Positions 54,171 to 61,646 of a stretch of 64,000 bases of DNA are shown here, one piece after another. Both the position numbers and the translations under genes were made by a program. The notes below the pieces were generated by a model that saw nothing but the letters and a program-made list of their open reading frames with translations, was not told the DNA's origin and did not search any database. Location of the stretch: NCBI RefSeq assembly GCF_014650455.1, contig NZ_BMUZ01000001.1:310001-374000 (forward strand), read 5' to 3'. The stretch's first letter is position 1. Each line of letters starts with the position of its first letter. Source of the DNA: Streptomyces xanthochromogenes (GTDB lineage: Bacteria > Actinomycetota > Actinomycetes > Streptomycetales > Streptomycetaceae).

Positions 54171-55649
54171 CTAGATCACCAGGCTGAGCAGGGCCGCCAC
54201 GGCGAATCCCGCGACCGACAGGACCGACTCCAGGACCGTCCAGGACTTCAGGGTGTCGCGCTCGGTGATGCCGAAATACTTGGCGACCATCCAGAAGCCG
54301 CCGTCGTTGACGTGCGAGGCGAAGATCGAGCCCGCCGAGATCGCCATGATGATCAGGGCCAGGTGGGCCTGGGAGTAGCCGGAACCCTCCACCAGGGGGA
54401 CCACGATGCCGGCCGTGGTGACGATGGCCACCGTCGCCGAGCCCTGGGCCACGCGCAGGACGACCGAGATCAGCCAGGCCAGGAGGATCACCGGCAGGCC
54501 GACGCTGTGGAAGGTGCTGGCGAGCGCGTCGGCGATGCCCGACGCCTTCAGGACCGCGCCGAAGATGCCGCCCGCGCCGACCACGAGCAGGATGTTGCCG
54601 ACCGGCTTGAGCGAGGAAGTGGACACCGCCTCAAGGGACTTGCGGGACCAGCCGCGCCGGATGCCGAGCAGGTAGTAGGCGAGGACCAGGGCGATGGTCA
54701 GGGCCACGAACGGGTTGCCGAAGAACTCCAGGACCGAGCGGAGCGTGGAGGGGTCGAGGGCGATCGAGGAGAACGTGGCGGCCAGGATCAGGATCAGCGG
54801 GGTGCCGATGATGGCGAGTACGGCGCCGAGCGACACCGGCTCCTCCCGCGGGGTGACGCCGGAGGCCTGCTGCTCGGCGGCGACGGCTGCCCTGGCCTCC
54901 TCGGCGGCCTCGACCATGTCCTGCGGGACCTCGACGAAGATCCGCTTGCCGATCCAGGCGGCGTAGCCCCAGGCGGCGAGCACGGACGGGATGCCGACGA
55001 GCGCGCCCATCAGGATGACCCAGCCGAGCGAGACGTGGAACAGACCGGCGGCCGCGACCGGGCCGGGGTGCGGCGGCAGGAAGGCGTGGGTCATGGACAG
55101 GCCCGCGAGCAGCGGCATGCAGTAGAGCAGGATCGACTTGCCGGAGCGCTTGGCGGCGGCGTACACGATCGGCGCGAGGACGAAGATGCCCACGTCGAAG
55201 AAGACCGGGATGCCGAAGATCAGGCCGGTGAGACCCATCGCGAGGGGGGCGCGCTTCTCACCGAAGAGGGTGAGCAGCCGGGTGCTCAACACCTCGGCGC
55301 CGCCGCTGACTTCGAGGATCGCGCCGAGCATCGTGCCGAGGCCGATGATGATCGCGACGTGTCCGAGGATGCCGCCCATGCCGGACTCGATGACCGAGAC
55401 GGCGGCGGACTTCTGCACGGTGCCGAAGAGCTCGGTGACCGAGAGCCCCGCGCCGAGGCCGACGGCTATGGAGACCGCGAGCAGCGCCACGAAGGGCTGG
55501 AGCCTGACCTTGATGATCAGGAAGAGCAGCAGGGCTATGCCCAGGACGGCGACGGTCAGCAGACCGGCGGTGCCGCCGATGAGGGGGAGGATGCCGCCCG
55601 TGTGCACGGGGGGTGGTGGGGCGGCGGCCGCGACAGCGTGGAACAACAT
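54171..55649 (-). CDS. GntP-family permease (gluconate or D-serine type)
   Basis: Proton symporter of 492 aa with about 12 helices. Family blocks: FGIPVFFDVGIFVLAPIVYA, LSMTHAFLPPHPGPVAAAGL, GSATVAIVTTAGIVVPLVEG and SAGSIFASHVNDGGFWMVAK. GntP proteins carry gluconate and related acids, but DsdX of the same family carries D-serine. Given the neighbouring D-amino-acid genes, D-serine or a similar D-amino acid is at least as likely. GGAG lies 7 nt before ATG 55649. Confidence 0.9.
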   Translation of the reverse strand: MLFHAVAAAAPPPPVHTGGILPLIGGTAGLLTVAVLGIALLLFLIIKVRLQPFVALLAVSIAVGLGAGLSVTELFGTVQKSAAVSVIESGMGGILGHVAIIIGLGTMLGAILEVSGGAEVLSTRLLTLFGEKRAPLAMGLTGLIFGIPVFFDVGIFVLAPIVYAAAKRSGKSILLYCMPLLAGLSMTHAFLPPHPGPVAAAGLFHVSLGWVILMGALVGIPSVLAAWGYAAWIGKRIFVEVPQDMVEAAEEARAAVAAEQQASGVTPREEPVSLGAVLAIIGTPLILILAATFSSIALDPSTLRSVLEFFGNPFVALTIALVLAYYLLGIRRGWSRKSLEAVSTSSLKPVGNILLVVGAGGIFGAVLKASGIADALASTFHSVGLPVILLAWLISVVLRVAQGSATVAIVTTAGIVVPLVEGSGYSQAHLALIIMAISAGSIFASHVNDGGFWMVAKYFGITERDTLKSWTVLESVLSVAGFAVAALLSLVI

Positions 55650-55772
55650 GTGCCAACTCCGTTGTACAGCAGGGGGGTTCCAGGGCAGGGGGGACCGCGG
55701 CACGGCGCCCCGGCGGTCCGGGGCGCCGCACCGTGCGGCGGGTCGAGCGGTGTGACTAAGGGCAGCAAGGAA

Positions 55773-56186
55773 CTAGGCGTCCAGCACCGCGAGGGCGTCG
55801 ATCTCGATGAGCAGGCCCGCGGGGAGACCGACGTACACGGTGGTACGGGCGGAGGCGGGGGCCTTGAGGCCCTGCTCCTCGAAGTACGCGTTGTAGATCT
55901 CGTTCATCTCCGCGAAGTGGTCCACGTCCGTGAGGTAGACGCGCATCATCATCACGTCGTCCCAGCTCGCGCCGCCCTCCTCCAGGATCGCCTTGACGTT
56001 GGCGAAGGTCTGCAGGGTCTGCTCGCGCAGGGTGGGGCCCGCCGGGGTCGGCGCCTGGCCCTCCACCGCCGGCAGGAAGCCGACCTGGCCCGCTACCTGG
56101 AGGATGTTGCCCTTGCGCACGCCGTGCGAGAACTTGGCGGGCGGCGTGGTGTGCGTGGCCGGGGTGATGGCGGTCTTATCGGTCAT
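55773..56186 (-). CDS. ridA: RidA-family enamine/imine deaminase
   Basis: Small trimeric protein of 137 aa that hydrolyses reactive enamines and imines such as 2-aminoacrylate to keto acids and ammonia. Family blocks: GVRKGNILQVAGQVGFLPA, EQTLQTFANVKAILEEGGAS, DVMMMRVYLTDVDHFAEMNE and ARTTVYVGLPAGLLIEIDAL (with the substrate-binding Arg). GGAAG lies before ATG 56186. The first 11 bp overlap the end of the IclR gene. 2-Aminoacrylate would be formed by the nearby D-serine-deaminase-like enzyme. Confidence 0.93.
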   Translation of the reverse strand: MTDKTAITPATHTTPPAKFSHGVRKGNILQVAGQVGFLPAVEGQAPTPAGPTLREQTLQTFANVKAILEEGGASWDDVMMMRVYLTDVDHFAEMNEIYNAYFEEQGLKAPASARTTVYVGLPAGLLIEIDALAVLDA

Positions 56187-56958
56187 CGGAACTTCCTTGT
56201 GCGGAGGGGGTGTTGGGTGCGGTGCCGGAGTACTCGCGGCTGATCGCTTCCGCGGTGCGGCGCACCTGGGGAAGCAGGGTGAGGAGTTCCTCGGCCGTGA
56301 CGACGACGTTCGGCGCGGACACCGACATGGCGGCGACGACCCGGCCGTCCGCACCGTGGATGGGGGCCCCGATGCAGTTGATGGACTCCTCGTGGCCACC
56401 GAGGTCGGTGGCCCAGCCCTGTTCGCGCACCGTCGCCAGCTCCGTGAGGAAGGCGGCGGCGTTGGGTGTCGAACGGGACGTGTAGGTGGGGTAGTCGAGC
56501 TTCTCCGCGACGGCGCGGCGCTCGGCCTCGGGCAGGTCGGCGAGCAGCAGCTTGGCCACGGCGGCCACCGTTATGGCGACGGGCTTGCCGATGCGGGAGT
56601 ACATCCGCACCGGGTAGCGGCTCTCGACCTTGTCGATGTAGAGGACCTCGCCCTCCTCGTGCACGGCGAGGTGGACGGTGTGCCCGATCCGCTCGTTGAG
56701 CGCGACCAGGTGGGGGTGGGCGATCTCGCGCACGTCCAGGTTCTCGACGGCCTCCTGCGCGAGGGCGAAGAGCCGGGCGCCGAGCCGGTAGCGCTGGTCC
56801 TCCTGGCGGTAGACGAGACCGTGCTCGTGCAGGGTGCGCAGGAGCCGCAGCGCGGTGGACTTGTGCACCCCGAGCCGGTCGGCCACCTGCCCGAGGTCGG
56901 CGGGGCCCTGCGCGAGCAGCGGCAGGATGCTCAGCGCCCGGTCGACGGTCTGGCTCAT
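56176..56958 (-). CDS. IclR-family transcriptional regulator
   Basis: Regulator of 260 aa. The winged helix-turn-helix is at about 5-60 (DLGQVADRLGVHKSTALRLL) and the IclR effector domain at about 75-245 (TVHLAVHEEGEVLYIDKVES, GGHEESINCIGAPIHGADGR). ATGA overlap with the kinase gene upstream and 11-bp overlap with ridA downstream: one tight operon. Most likely it controls the cluster through the dyad at 58109-58125. Confidence 0.93.
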   Translation of the reverse strand: MSQTVDRALSILPLLAQGPADLGQVADRLGVHKSTALRLLRTLHEHGLVYRQEDQRYRLGARLFALAQEAVENLDVREIAHPHLVALNERIGHTVHLAVHEEGEVLYIDKVESRYPVRMYSRIGKPVAITVAAVAKLLLADLPEAERRAVAEKLDYPTYTSRSTPNAAAFLTELATVREQGWATDLGGHEESINCIGAPIHGADGRVVAAMSVSAPNVVVTAEELLTLLPQVRRTAEAISREYSGTAPNTPSAQGSSDDR

Positions 56959-58016
56959 GACGTACGTACCTCCTGGTCGTCCCCCGTCCACCCGGGGCCG
57001 AGACGAAGTCTCCCCCAGGCGGTGCCGTCCAGGGCCACGAGCCGGTCGGCGTGGGCGCGCGCCGGGGGCTGGGTGAGGTCGCCCGGGACGGTGAGCACGG
57101 CGGCGGCCATGAGGTGCCCGTGCCGGATGCGGTCGCGGACGCCGAGGCCGCGCAGGGTGGCGGAGAGGAAGCCCGCGGCGAACGCGTCGCCGGCGCCGAC
57201 CGGAGCGACCACGTCGACGCGGGGGGAGGGCGCGAAACAGCCGGCTTCGCCGGAAGCGGGGGAATCCTCGCGGGCGAACACGGTCGCCCCGGCAGCGCCC
57301 TGCTTGACCACGAGCACCTCCGGCTCGGGCAAAGCGGCCCGCACGGCGGCGGCGCCGCGCAGCCCCCACGCCGCCTCCGCCTCGTCCTCGCCGACGAAGA
57401 CGATGTCCGCGCCCCGGGCGAGGTCGAGCAGGACGCGCGGCCCGGCCGCGTCCCGCCACAGGCCGGGCCGGTAGTTCACGTCGAAGGACACCAGGGGGCG
57501 GCCGGGGCGGTGCACCACGAGGTCGCGCATCAGGGCGAGGCAGTCGTCGGACAGGGCCGCGGTGATCCCGGACAGGTGCAGGATGCGGCCCGTCCACAGA
57601 TCGCGGTACGGGACGGTCGCCGGCGACATCGCGGAGGCGGCCGACCCGGCGCGGTAGTAGAGCACCTCGTGCCCGTCGGCCGCCCGGTCGTCGGCGGTGC
57701 GGAAGTAGATGCCGGTGGGCCGGTCCGGGTCGCGGCGCACCGCCCGTACGTCGACGCCGTACGAGCCGATCGCCTCGACGAGGTGGTCGCCGAAGCCGTC
57801 CGCGCCGACCCGGCTGACCCAGCGCGTGCCGTGTCCGGCAGCGGCGAGCGCGCAGGCCACGTTGGACTCGGCGCCGCCGATCGTCCGCTCGAAGGCCGGA
57901 ACGTCGGCGAGGCGGCCCGGCCGGGCGGGCAGGAAGGTGACCATGGACTCGCCGAGGCAGACGACGTCGACGGGGGTGTCGGCGTCGTCCTTGGCGGCTG
58001 GCGATCCGGTGGTCAC
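56955..58016 (-). CDS. PfkB-family sugar kinase (2-keto-3-deoxygluconate kinase-like)
   Basis: Ribokinase-fold kinase of 353 aa. N-terminal VDVVCLGESMVTFLPARPGR, the substrate block TIGGAESNVACALAAAGH, and the PfkB signature with catalytic Asp VAPVGAGDAFAAGFLSATLR. The N-terminal pattern CLGESMV fits KDG kinases, but substrate is not proven; a kinase for another sugar acid is possible. GTG start 58016 after GAGGAG. First gene of the minus-strand operon kinase-iclR-ridA; its place among D-amino-acid genes is odd. Confidence 0.87.
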   Translation of the reverse strand: MTTGSPAAKDDADTPVDVVCLGESMVTFLPARPGRLADVPAFERTIGGAESNVACALAAAGHGTRWVSRVGADGFGDHLVEAIGSYGVDVRAVRRDPDRPTGIYFRTADDRAADGHEVLYYRAGSAASAMSPATVPYRDLWTGRILHLSGITAALSDDCLALMRDLVVHRPGRPLVSFDVNYRPGLWRDAAGPRVLLDLARGADIVFVGEDEAEAAWGLRGAAAVRAALPEPEVLVVKQGAAGATVFAREDSPASGEAGCFAPSPRVDVVAPVGAGDAFAAGFLSATLRGLGVRDRIRHGHLMAAAVLTVPGDLTQPPARAHADRLVALDGTAWGRLRLGPGWTGDDQEVRTS

Positions 58017-58108
58017 TGCTGGCTCCTCGCTGCTGGGCGGCCGGGGCCGGTCATTGACCCGGCATTGGCCCGGATGTTAGACAGCATTAAGCGATATGCG
58101 CAATGGGT

Positions 58109-58125
58109 GTTGCAGATGTTGCAAC
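58109..58125. promoter_or_regulatory. palindromic operator between kinase and deaminase genes
   Basis: GTTGCA-GATGT-TGCAAC, a perfect 6-bp-arm dyad with odd centre, of the kind bound by IclR regulators. It lies 28-44 nt before the deaminase start and 93 nt from the kinase start. An additional half site, GCAATGGGTGTTGC, overlaps it on the left. TTGACC (58054-58059) with TAGACA 18 bp later is a possible plus-strand promoter. Confidence 0.55.
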
Positions 58126-58152
58126 GCCGTCCCCGAGGAGGGTGAGGTTTCC

Positions 58153-59442
58153 GTGGCAGCCACCGATCGCGAAGACAGGCTTGCGGCGCTGGGCGCCGAA
58201 CGCGTCGACCACCGCTTCAAGGGCCTGCCGCCGGACGCCGAGGGCCTCACCGTGGCCGAGCTCGCCGCCGAGCGCCGCGACCTGTTCACCGGCGGCTTCA
58301 CCACGCCGGTCCTGACCCTGTCGGCGGAGGCGGTCGAGCACAACCTCGCACTCCTGGAGACATACGCCGAACGCCACGGACTCGCCTTCGCGCCGCACGG
58401 CAAGACCTCGATGGCGCCGCAGCTCTTCGCCCGCCAGATCGAGCGCGGCGCCTGGGGCATCACGCTCGCGGTGCCCCACCAGGTGCGCGTGGCAAGGGCG
58501 TTCGGGATCGAGCGGATCTTCCTCGCGAACGAGCTCGTCGACGCGGTGGCGCTGCGCTGGATCGCGGGAGAGCTGGCGCGCGACGAGGCGTTCCGCTTCA
58601 TCTGTTACGTCGACTCCGTACGCGGGGTCGAGCTGATGGACCGGGCCCTGCGCGGCTCGGCGCGGCGGGTCGACGTCGTCGTCGAGCTCGCGGCGGGCGA
58701 CGGTGCGCGCACGGGGGTGCGTACGGAGGCGGAGTGCGCGGAGGTCGCCGACGCGGTGGCGGCCACGTCCACGCTGCGGCTCGTGGGGGTCGCCGGGTAC
58801 GAGGGCGAGGTGCCCTCGGCCGACCCCGAGCGGGTCCGCGCCTACCTGGCCCGGCTCGTCTCCCTCGCGGCGGACTTCGACAGGGCCGGGCGGTTCGCCG
58901 GGCTCGGGCTCTCCGAGATCGTGCTCAGCGCGGGGGGCTCCGCCTGGTTCGACGCGGTGGCGGACGTGTTCGCCTCCGTGCCCGAACTGAGCCTTCCCGT
59001 ACTGAAGTTGCTCCGCTCCGGGGCGTACGTGTCGCACGACGACGGGCACTACCGGAAGCTGACCCCCTTCAACCGGGTGCCCTCGGAGGGTGCGCTCCAG
59101 CCGGCCTTCCGGCTCTGGGCCCAGGTCGTCTCGCGGCCCTCCCCCGAGCAGGCGTTCGTGAACGCGGGGAAGCGGGACGCGGCGTACGACCTCGATCTGC
59201 CCGAGGCGCAGGTGGTGCGGGACGCCCGTACGGGAGAGCTGCGCGAGGCCTCCGGCATTTCGGTCACCGGGCTCTCCGACCAGCACGGGTGGCTCCGCAC
59301 GGAGCCGGGGGTTTCGCTGGCCGTCGGGGACTGGGTGGGCATGGGGCTCTCGCATCCGTGCACCGCGTTCGACAAGTGGGGGCTGGTGCCGGTGGTCGGG
59401 GCGGACGGGGCGGTCGCGGACTACCTCCGCACCTACTTCTGA
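58153..59442 (+). CDS. D-serine/D-threonine deaminase-like PLP enzyme
   Basis: Fold-type III PLP enzyme of 429 aa (alanine-racemase-like N-terminal barrel). The PLP lysine is in LAFAPHGKTSMAPQLF, followed by VDVVVELAAGDGARTGVRTE, LRLVGVAGYEGEVPSADPER and a C-terminal domain with PLLRSGAYVSHDDGHY-type and GLGLSHPCTAFDKWGL-type blocks holding the metal-binding His and Cys of D-serine dehydratase-like proteins. Expected to release ammonia from D-amino acids via an enamine. GTG 58153 after GGTGAGG is preferred to ATG 58096, which would place the operator inside the gene. Confidence 0.88.
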   Translation: MAATDREDRLAALGAERVDHRFKGLPPDAEGLTVAELAAERRDLFTGGFTTPVLTLSAEAVEHNLALLETYAERHGLAFAPHGKTSMAPQLFARQIERGAWGITLAVPHQVRVARAFGIERIFLANELVDAVALRWIAGELARDEAFRFICYVDSVRGVELMDRALRGSARRVDVVVELAAGDGARTGVRTEAECAEVADAVAATSTLRLVGVAGYEGEVPSADPERVRAYLARLVSLAADFDRAGRFAGLGLSEIVLSAGGSAWFDAVADVFASVPELSLPVLKLLRSGAYVSHDDGHYRKLTPFNRVPSEGALQPAFRLWAQVVSRPSPEQAFVNAGKRDAAYDLDLPEAQVVRDARTGELREASGISVTGLSDQHGWLRTEPGVSLAVGDWVGMGLSHPCTAFDKWGLVPVVGADGAVADYLRTYF

Positions 59443-59462
59443 CCCCGGCCGGCCGCAACCCC

Positions 59463-59580
59463 CTGGGGGCTCCGCCCCCAGACCCCCGTTCGCGCCTGAA
59501 CGGCGCTCGTCCTCAAACGCCGGACGGGCTGGGTATGCCCCTGCACCCGGTGCCGCCAAGGGGCGCGGGGAACTGCGCGA
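59463..59580 (+). repeat. dispersed intergenic element, copy C
   Basis: Shortest copy: CTGGGGGCTCCGCCCCCAG (a perfect 8-bp-arm hairpin), ACCCCCGTTCGCGCC, GAACGGCGCTCGTCCTCAAA, CGCCGGACGGGCTGGG, then CGCCAAGGGGCGCGGGGAAC and TGCGCGA. Located between the deaminase and D-aminoacylase genes. Same block order as copies A and B. Confidence 0.88.
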
Positions 59581-59644
59581 ACGGGCCCCACGGGCCGCAC
59601 CCCGCCCGCGCGGCCGCATCCAGCACCGACAATGAAGAGGCAGC

Positions 59645-61246
59645 ATGGACCTGGTCATCCGGGGCGCCCGCGTCATCGACGGCAGCGGCTCCCCCTCCTA
59701 CACCGCGGACGTCGGCCTGGGCGACGGCCGGATCGAGCAGATCCGGCAGCCCGGCGAACCCCCGCTCACCGCACCCCGCACGCTCGATGCCCACGGCCTC
59801 GCCCTCTCCCCCGGGTTCATCGACATGCACGCCCACTCCGACCTCGCCCTGCTGCGCGACCCGGATCACAGCGCGAAGGCCGCCCAGGGCGTCACCCTGG
59901 AGGTGCTCGGGCAGGACGGACTCTCGTACGCGCCCGTCGACGACCGCACGCTCGGCGAGGTGAGACGTGCCATCACCGGGTGGAACGGCGACGGCAGCGA
60001 CATCGACTTCGACTGGCGGTCCGTCGGCGAGTACCTCGACCGCCTCGACCGCGGCATCGCGGTCAACGCCGCCTATCTGATCCCGCAGGGCACCGTGCGG
60101 ATGTACGCCGTCGGCTGGGACGACCGGCCCGCCACCGCTCAACAGCTGGACCGCATGCGGGAGTTGGTGGCCCAGGGCCTGGAGGAGGGCGCCGTCGGGA
60201 TGTCGTCCGGGCTCACCTACACGCCGGGCATGTACGCCACCGACTCCGAGCTCACCGAGCTGTGCCGGGTCGTGGCCCGCTACGACGGCTACTACTGCCC
60301 GCACCACCGCTCGTACGGCGCCGGCGCCCTGGGCGCGTACGAGGAGATGGTCCGCCTCACCCAGGACGCCGGCTGCGCGCTCCACCTCGCCCACGCCACC
60401 ATGAACTTCGGCGTGAACAAGGGCCGCGCGCCCGAGCTGCTCGATCTGCTCGACGCCGCGCTCGCCGCCGGCGCGGACATCTCGCTCGACACGTACCCGT
60501 ACACCCCCGGCTGCACGACTCTCGTGGCCATGCTGCCCAGTTGGGCGAGCGAGGGCGGCCCCGAGGCCATCCTCGCGCGGCTGCGCGACGACGACACCGC
60601 CGAGCGCATCCGGCACCACATGGAGGTCGTCGGCGCCGACGGCTGCCACGGCGTGCCCATCGAGTGGGACACCATCGAGATCTCGGGCGTGAGCGACCCG
60701 GGGCTCGCCGGCTGCGTCGGCAAGACGGTCGCCGAGGCGGCGGCCCAGCGCGGCGAGGCGCCCTGGACCACCGCACGCCGGCTGCTCGTCAACGACCGGC
60801 TCGGGTCGACCATCCTCCAGCACGTGGGACACGAGGAGAACGTGCAGGCCATCATGCGCCACCCGGTGCACACCGGCGGAAGCGACGGCATCCTCCAGGG
60901 CTACAAGCCGCACCCGCGCGCCTACGGCACGTTCCCGCAGTATCTCGGGCGCTACGCAAGGGAGTTGGGCATCATGTCCCTTGAGGAGACCGTCGCCCAC
61001 CTCACCTCCCGGCCGGCCGCCCGGCTGCGCCTTCCCGACCGGGGTCTGGTCCGCGAGGGCTACCGCGCGGACCTCGTCCTCTTCGACCCGGACACCGTCG
61101 CCGCGGGCTCCACCTTCGAGTCCCCGCGCACCCTGCCCGTCGGCATCCCGCACGTCCTGATCGACGGCAGGTTCGTCATCCGGGACGGCCGGCGGACCGA
61201 CGTACTGGCGGGCCGCTCGGTGCGGCGGACGCCCGGCGCGCGCTGA
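59645..61246 (+). CDS. N-acyl-D-amino-acid deacylase (D-aminoacylase)
   Basis: Metal-dependent amidohydrolase of 533 aa that frees D-amino acids from N-acyl forms. The first metal motif is GFIDMHAHSDLALL; GMSSGLTYTPGMYA, CPHHRSYGAGALGAYEEMV and LHLAHATMNFG follow; the late Asp is in VHTGGSDGILQG; the domain ends YRADLVLFDPDTVA. GAAGAGG lies before ATG 59645. The product feeds the D-amino-acid deaminase encoded upstream on the same strand. The last 71 bp overlap the 3' end of a small convergent gene. Confidence 0.92.
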   Translation: MDLVIRGARVIDGSGSPSYTADVGLGDGRIEQIRQPGEPPLTAPRTLDAHGLALSPGFIDMHAHSDLALLRDPDHSAKAAQGVTLEVLGQDGLSYAPVDDRTLGEVRRAITGWNGDGSDIDFDWRSVGEYLDRLDRGIAVNAAYLIPQGTVRMYAVGWDDRPATAQQLDRMRELVAQGLEEGAVGMSSGLTYTPGMYATDSELTELCRVVARYDGYYCPHHRSYGAGALGAYEEMVRLTQDAGCALHLAHATMNFGVNKGRAPELLDLLDAALAAGADISLDTYPYTPGCTTLVAMLPSWASEGGPEAILARLRDDDTAERIRHHMEVVGADGCHGVPIEWDTIEISGVSDPGLAGCVGKTVAEAAAQRGEAPWTTARRLLVNDRLGSTILQHVGHEENVQAIMRHPVHTGGSDGILQGYKPHPRAYGTFPQYLGRYARELGIMSLEETVAHLTSRPAARLRLPDRGLVREGYRADLVLFDPDTVAAGSTFESPRTLPVGIPHVLIDGRFVIRDGRRTDVLAGRSVRRTPGAR

Positions 61247-61514
61247 CGCGGCCGGCCGCCAGTTCGCGCGCCGCCGTCAGATAGACCGTGCGCAGCGGGC
61301 CGTACTCGGCCGAGTAGGCGAGCTGGGTCAGCGCGAGGGCCTGCAGCGCCTTCGCGCTGCGCAAAGCGGCGCCGGGCACAGCCGCGCCGACCACCTGGTC
61401 GAGCAGTTCGATGACCTTGTCGTAGTGGGGAGTCGGAGCGTCGTACTCCCGCTGTGCGGCGGCCAGCAGCCCCCGCCAGCGCATTCGTCCACGGGACCGG
61501 TCGGTCGTGGCCAT
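61176..61514 (-). CDS. small protein of unknown function
   Basis: Predicted 112-aa soluble protein, helical, containing WRGLLAAAQREYDAPTPHYD, KVIELLDQVVGAAVPGAALR and KALQALALTQLAYSAEYGPL, then a basic tail. ATG 61514 is preceded by AGGAGG at 9 nt, good support for translation. The C-terminal 24 codons run over the end of the D-aminoacylase gene on the other strand. No family recognised. Confidence 0.6.
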   Translation of the reverse strand: MATTDRSRGRMRWRGLLAAAQREYDAPTPHYDKVIELLDQVVGAAVPGAALRSAKALQALALTQLAYSAEYGPLRTVYLTAARELAAGRVSARRASAAPSGPPVRRSAGRPG

Positions 61515-61646
61515 GGCCTCTGCCTCCTGATGCGTGCGGTGCGATGGGTACGTACGCCTTCGGACGCATCCAGGAGGCTAGGAAGCGGTCCCTACCCCGC
61601 ACAACTCCCCGCCGTTCCCGGTGGCTCAATCCGTCCCCGGCCCCGC

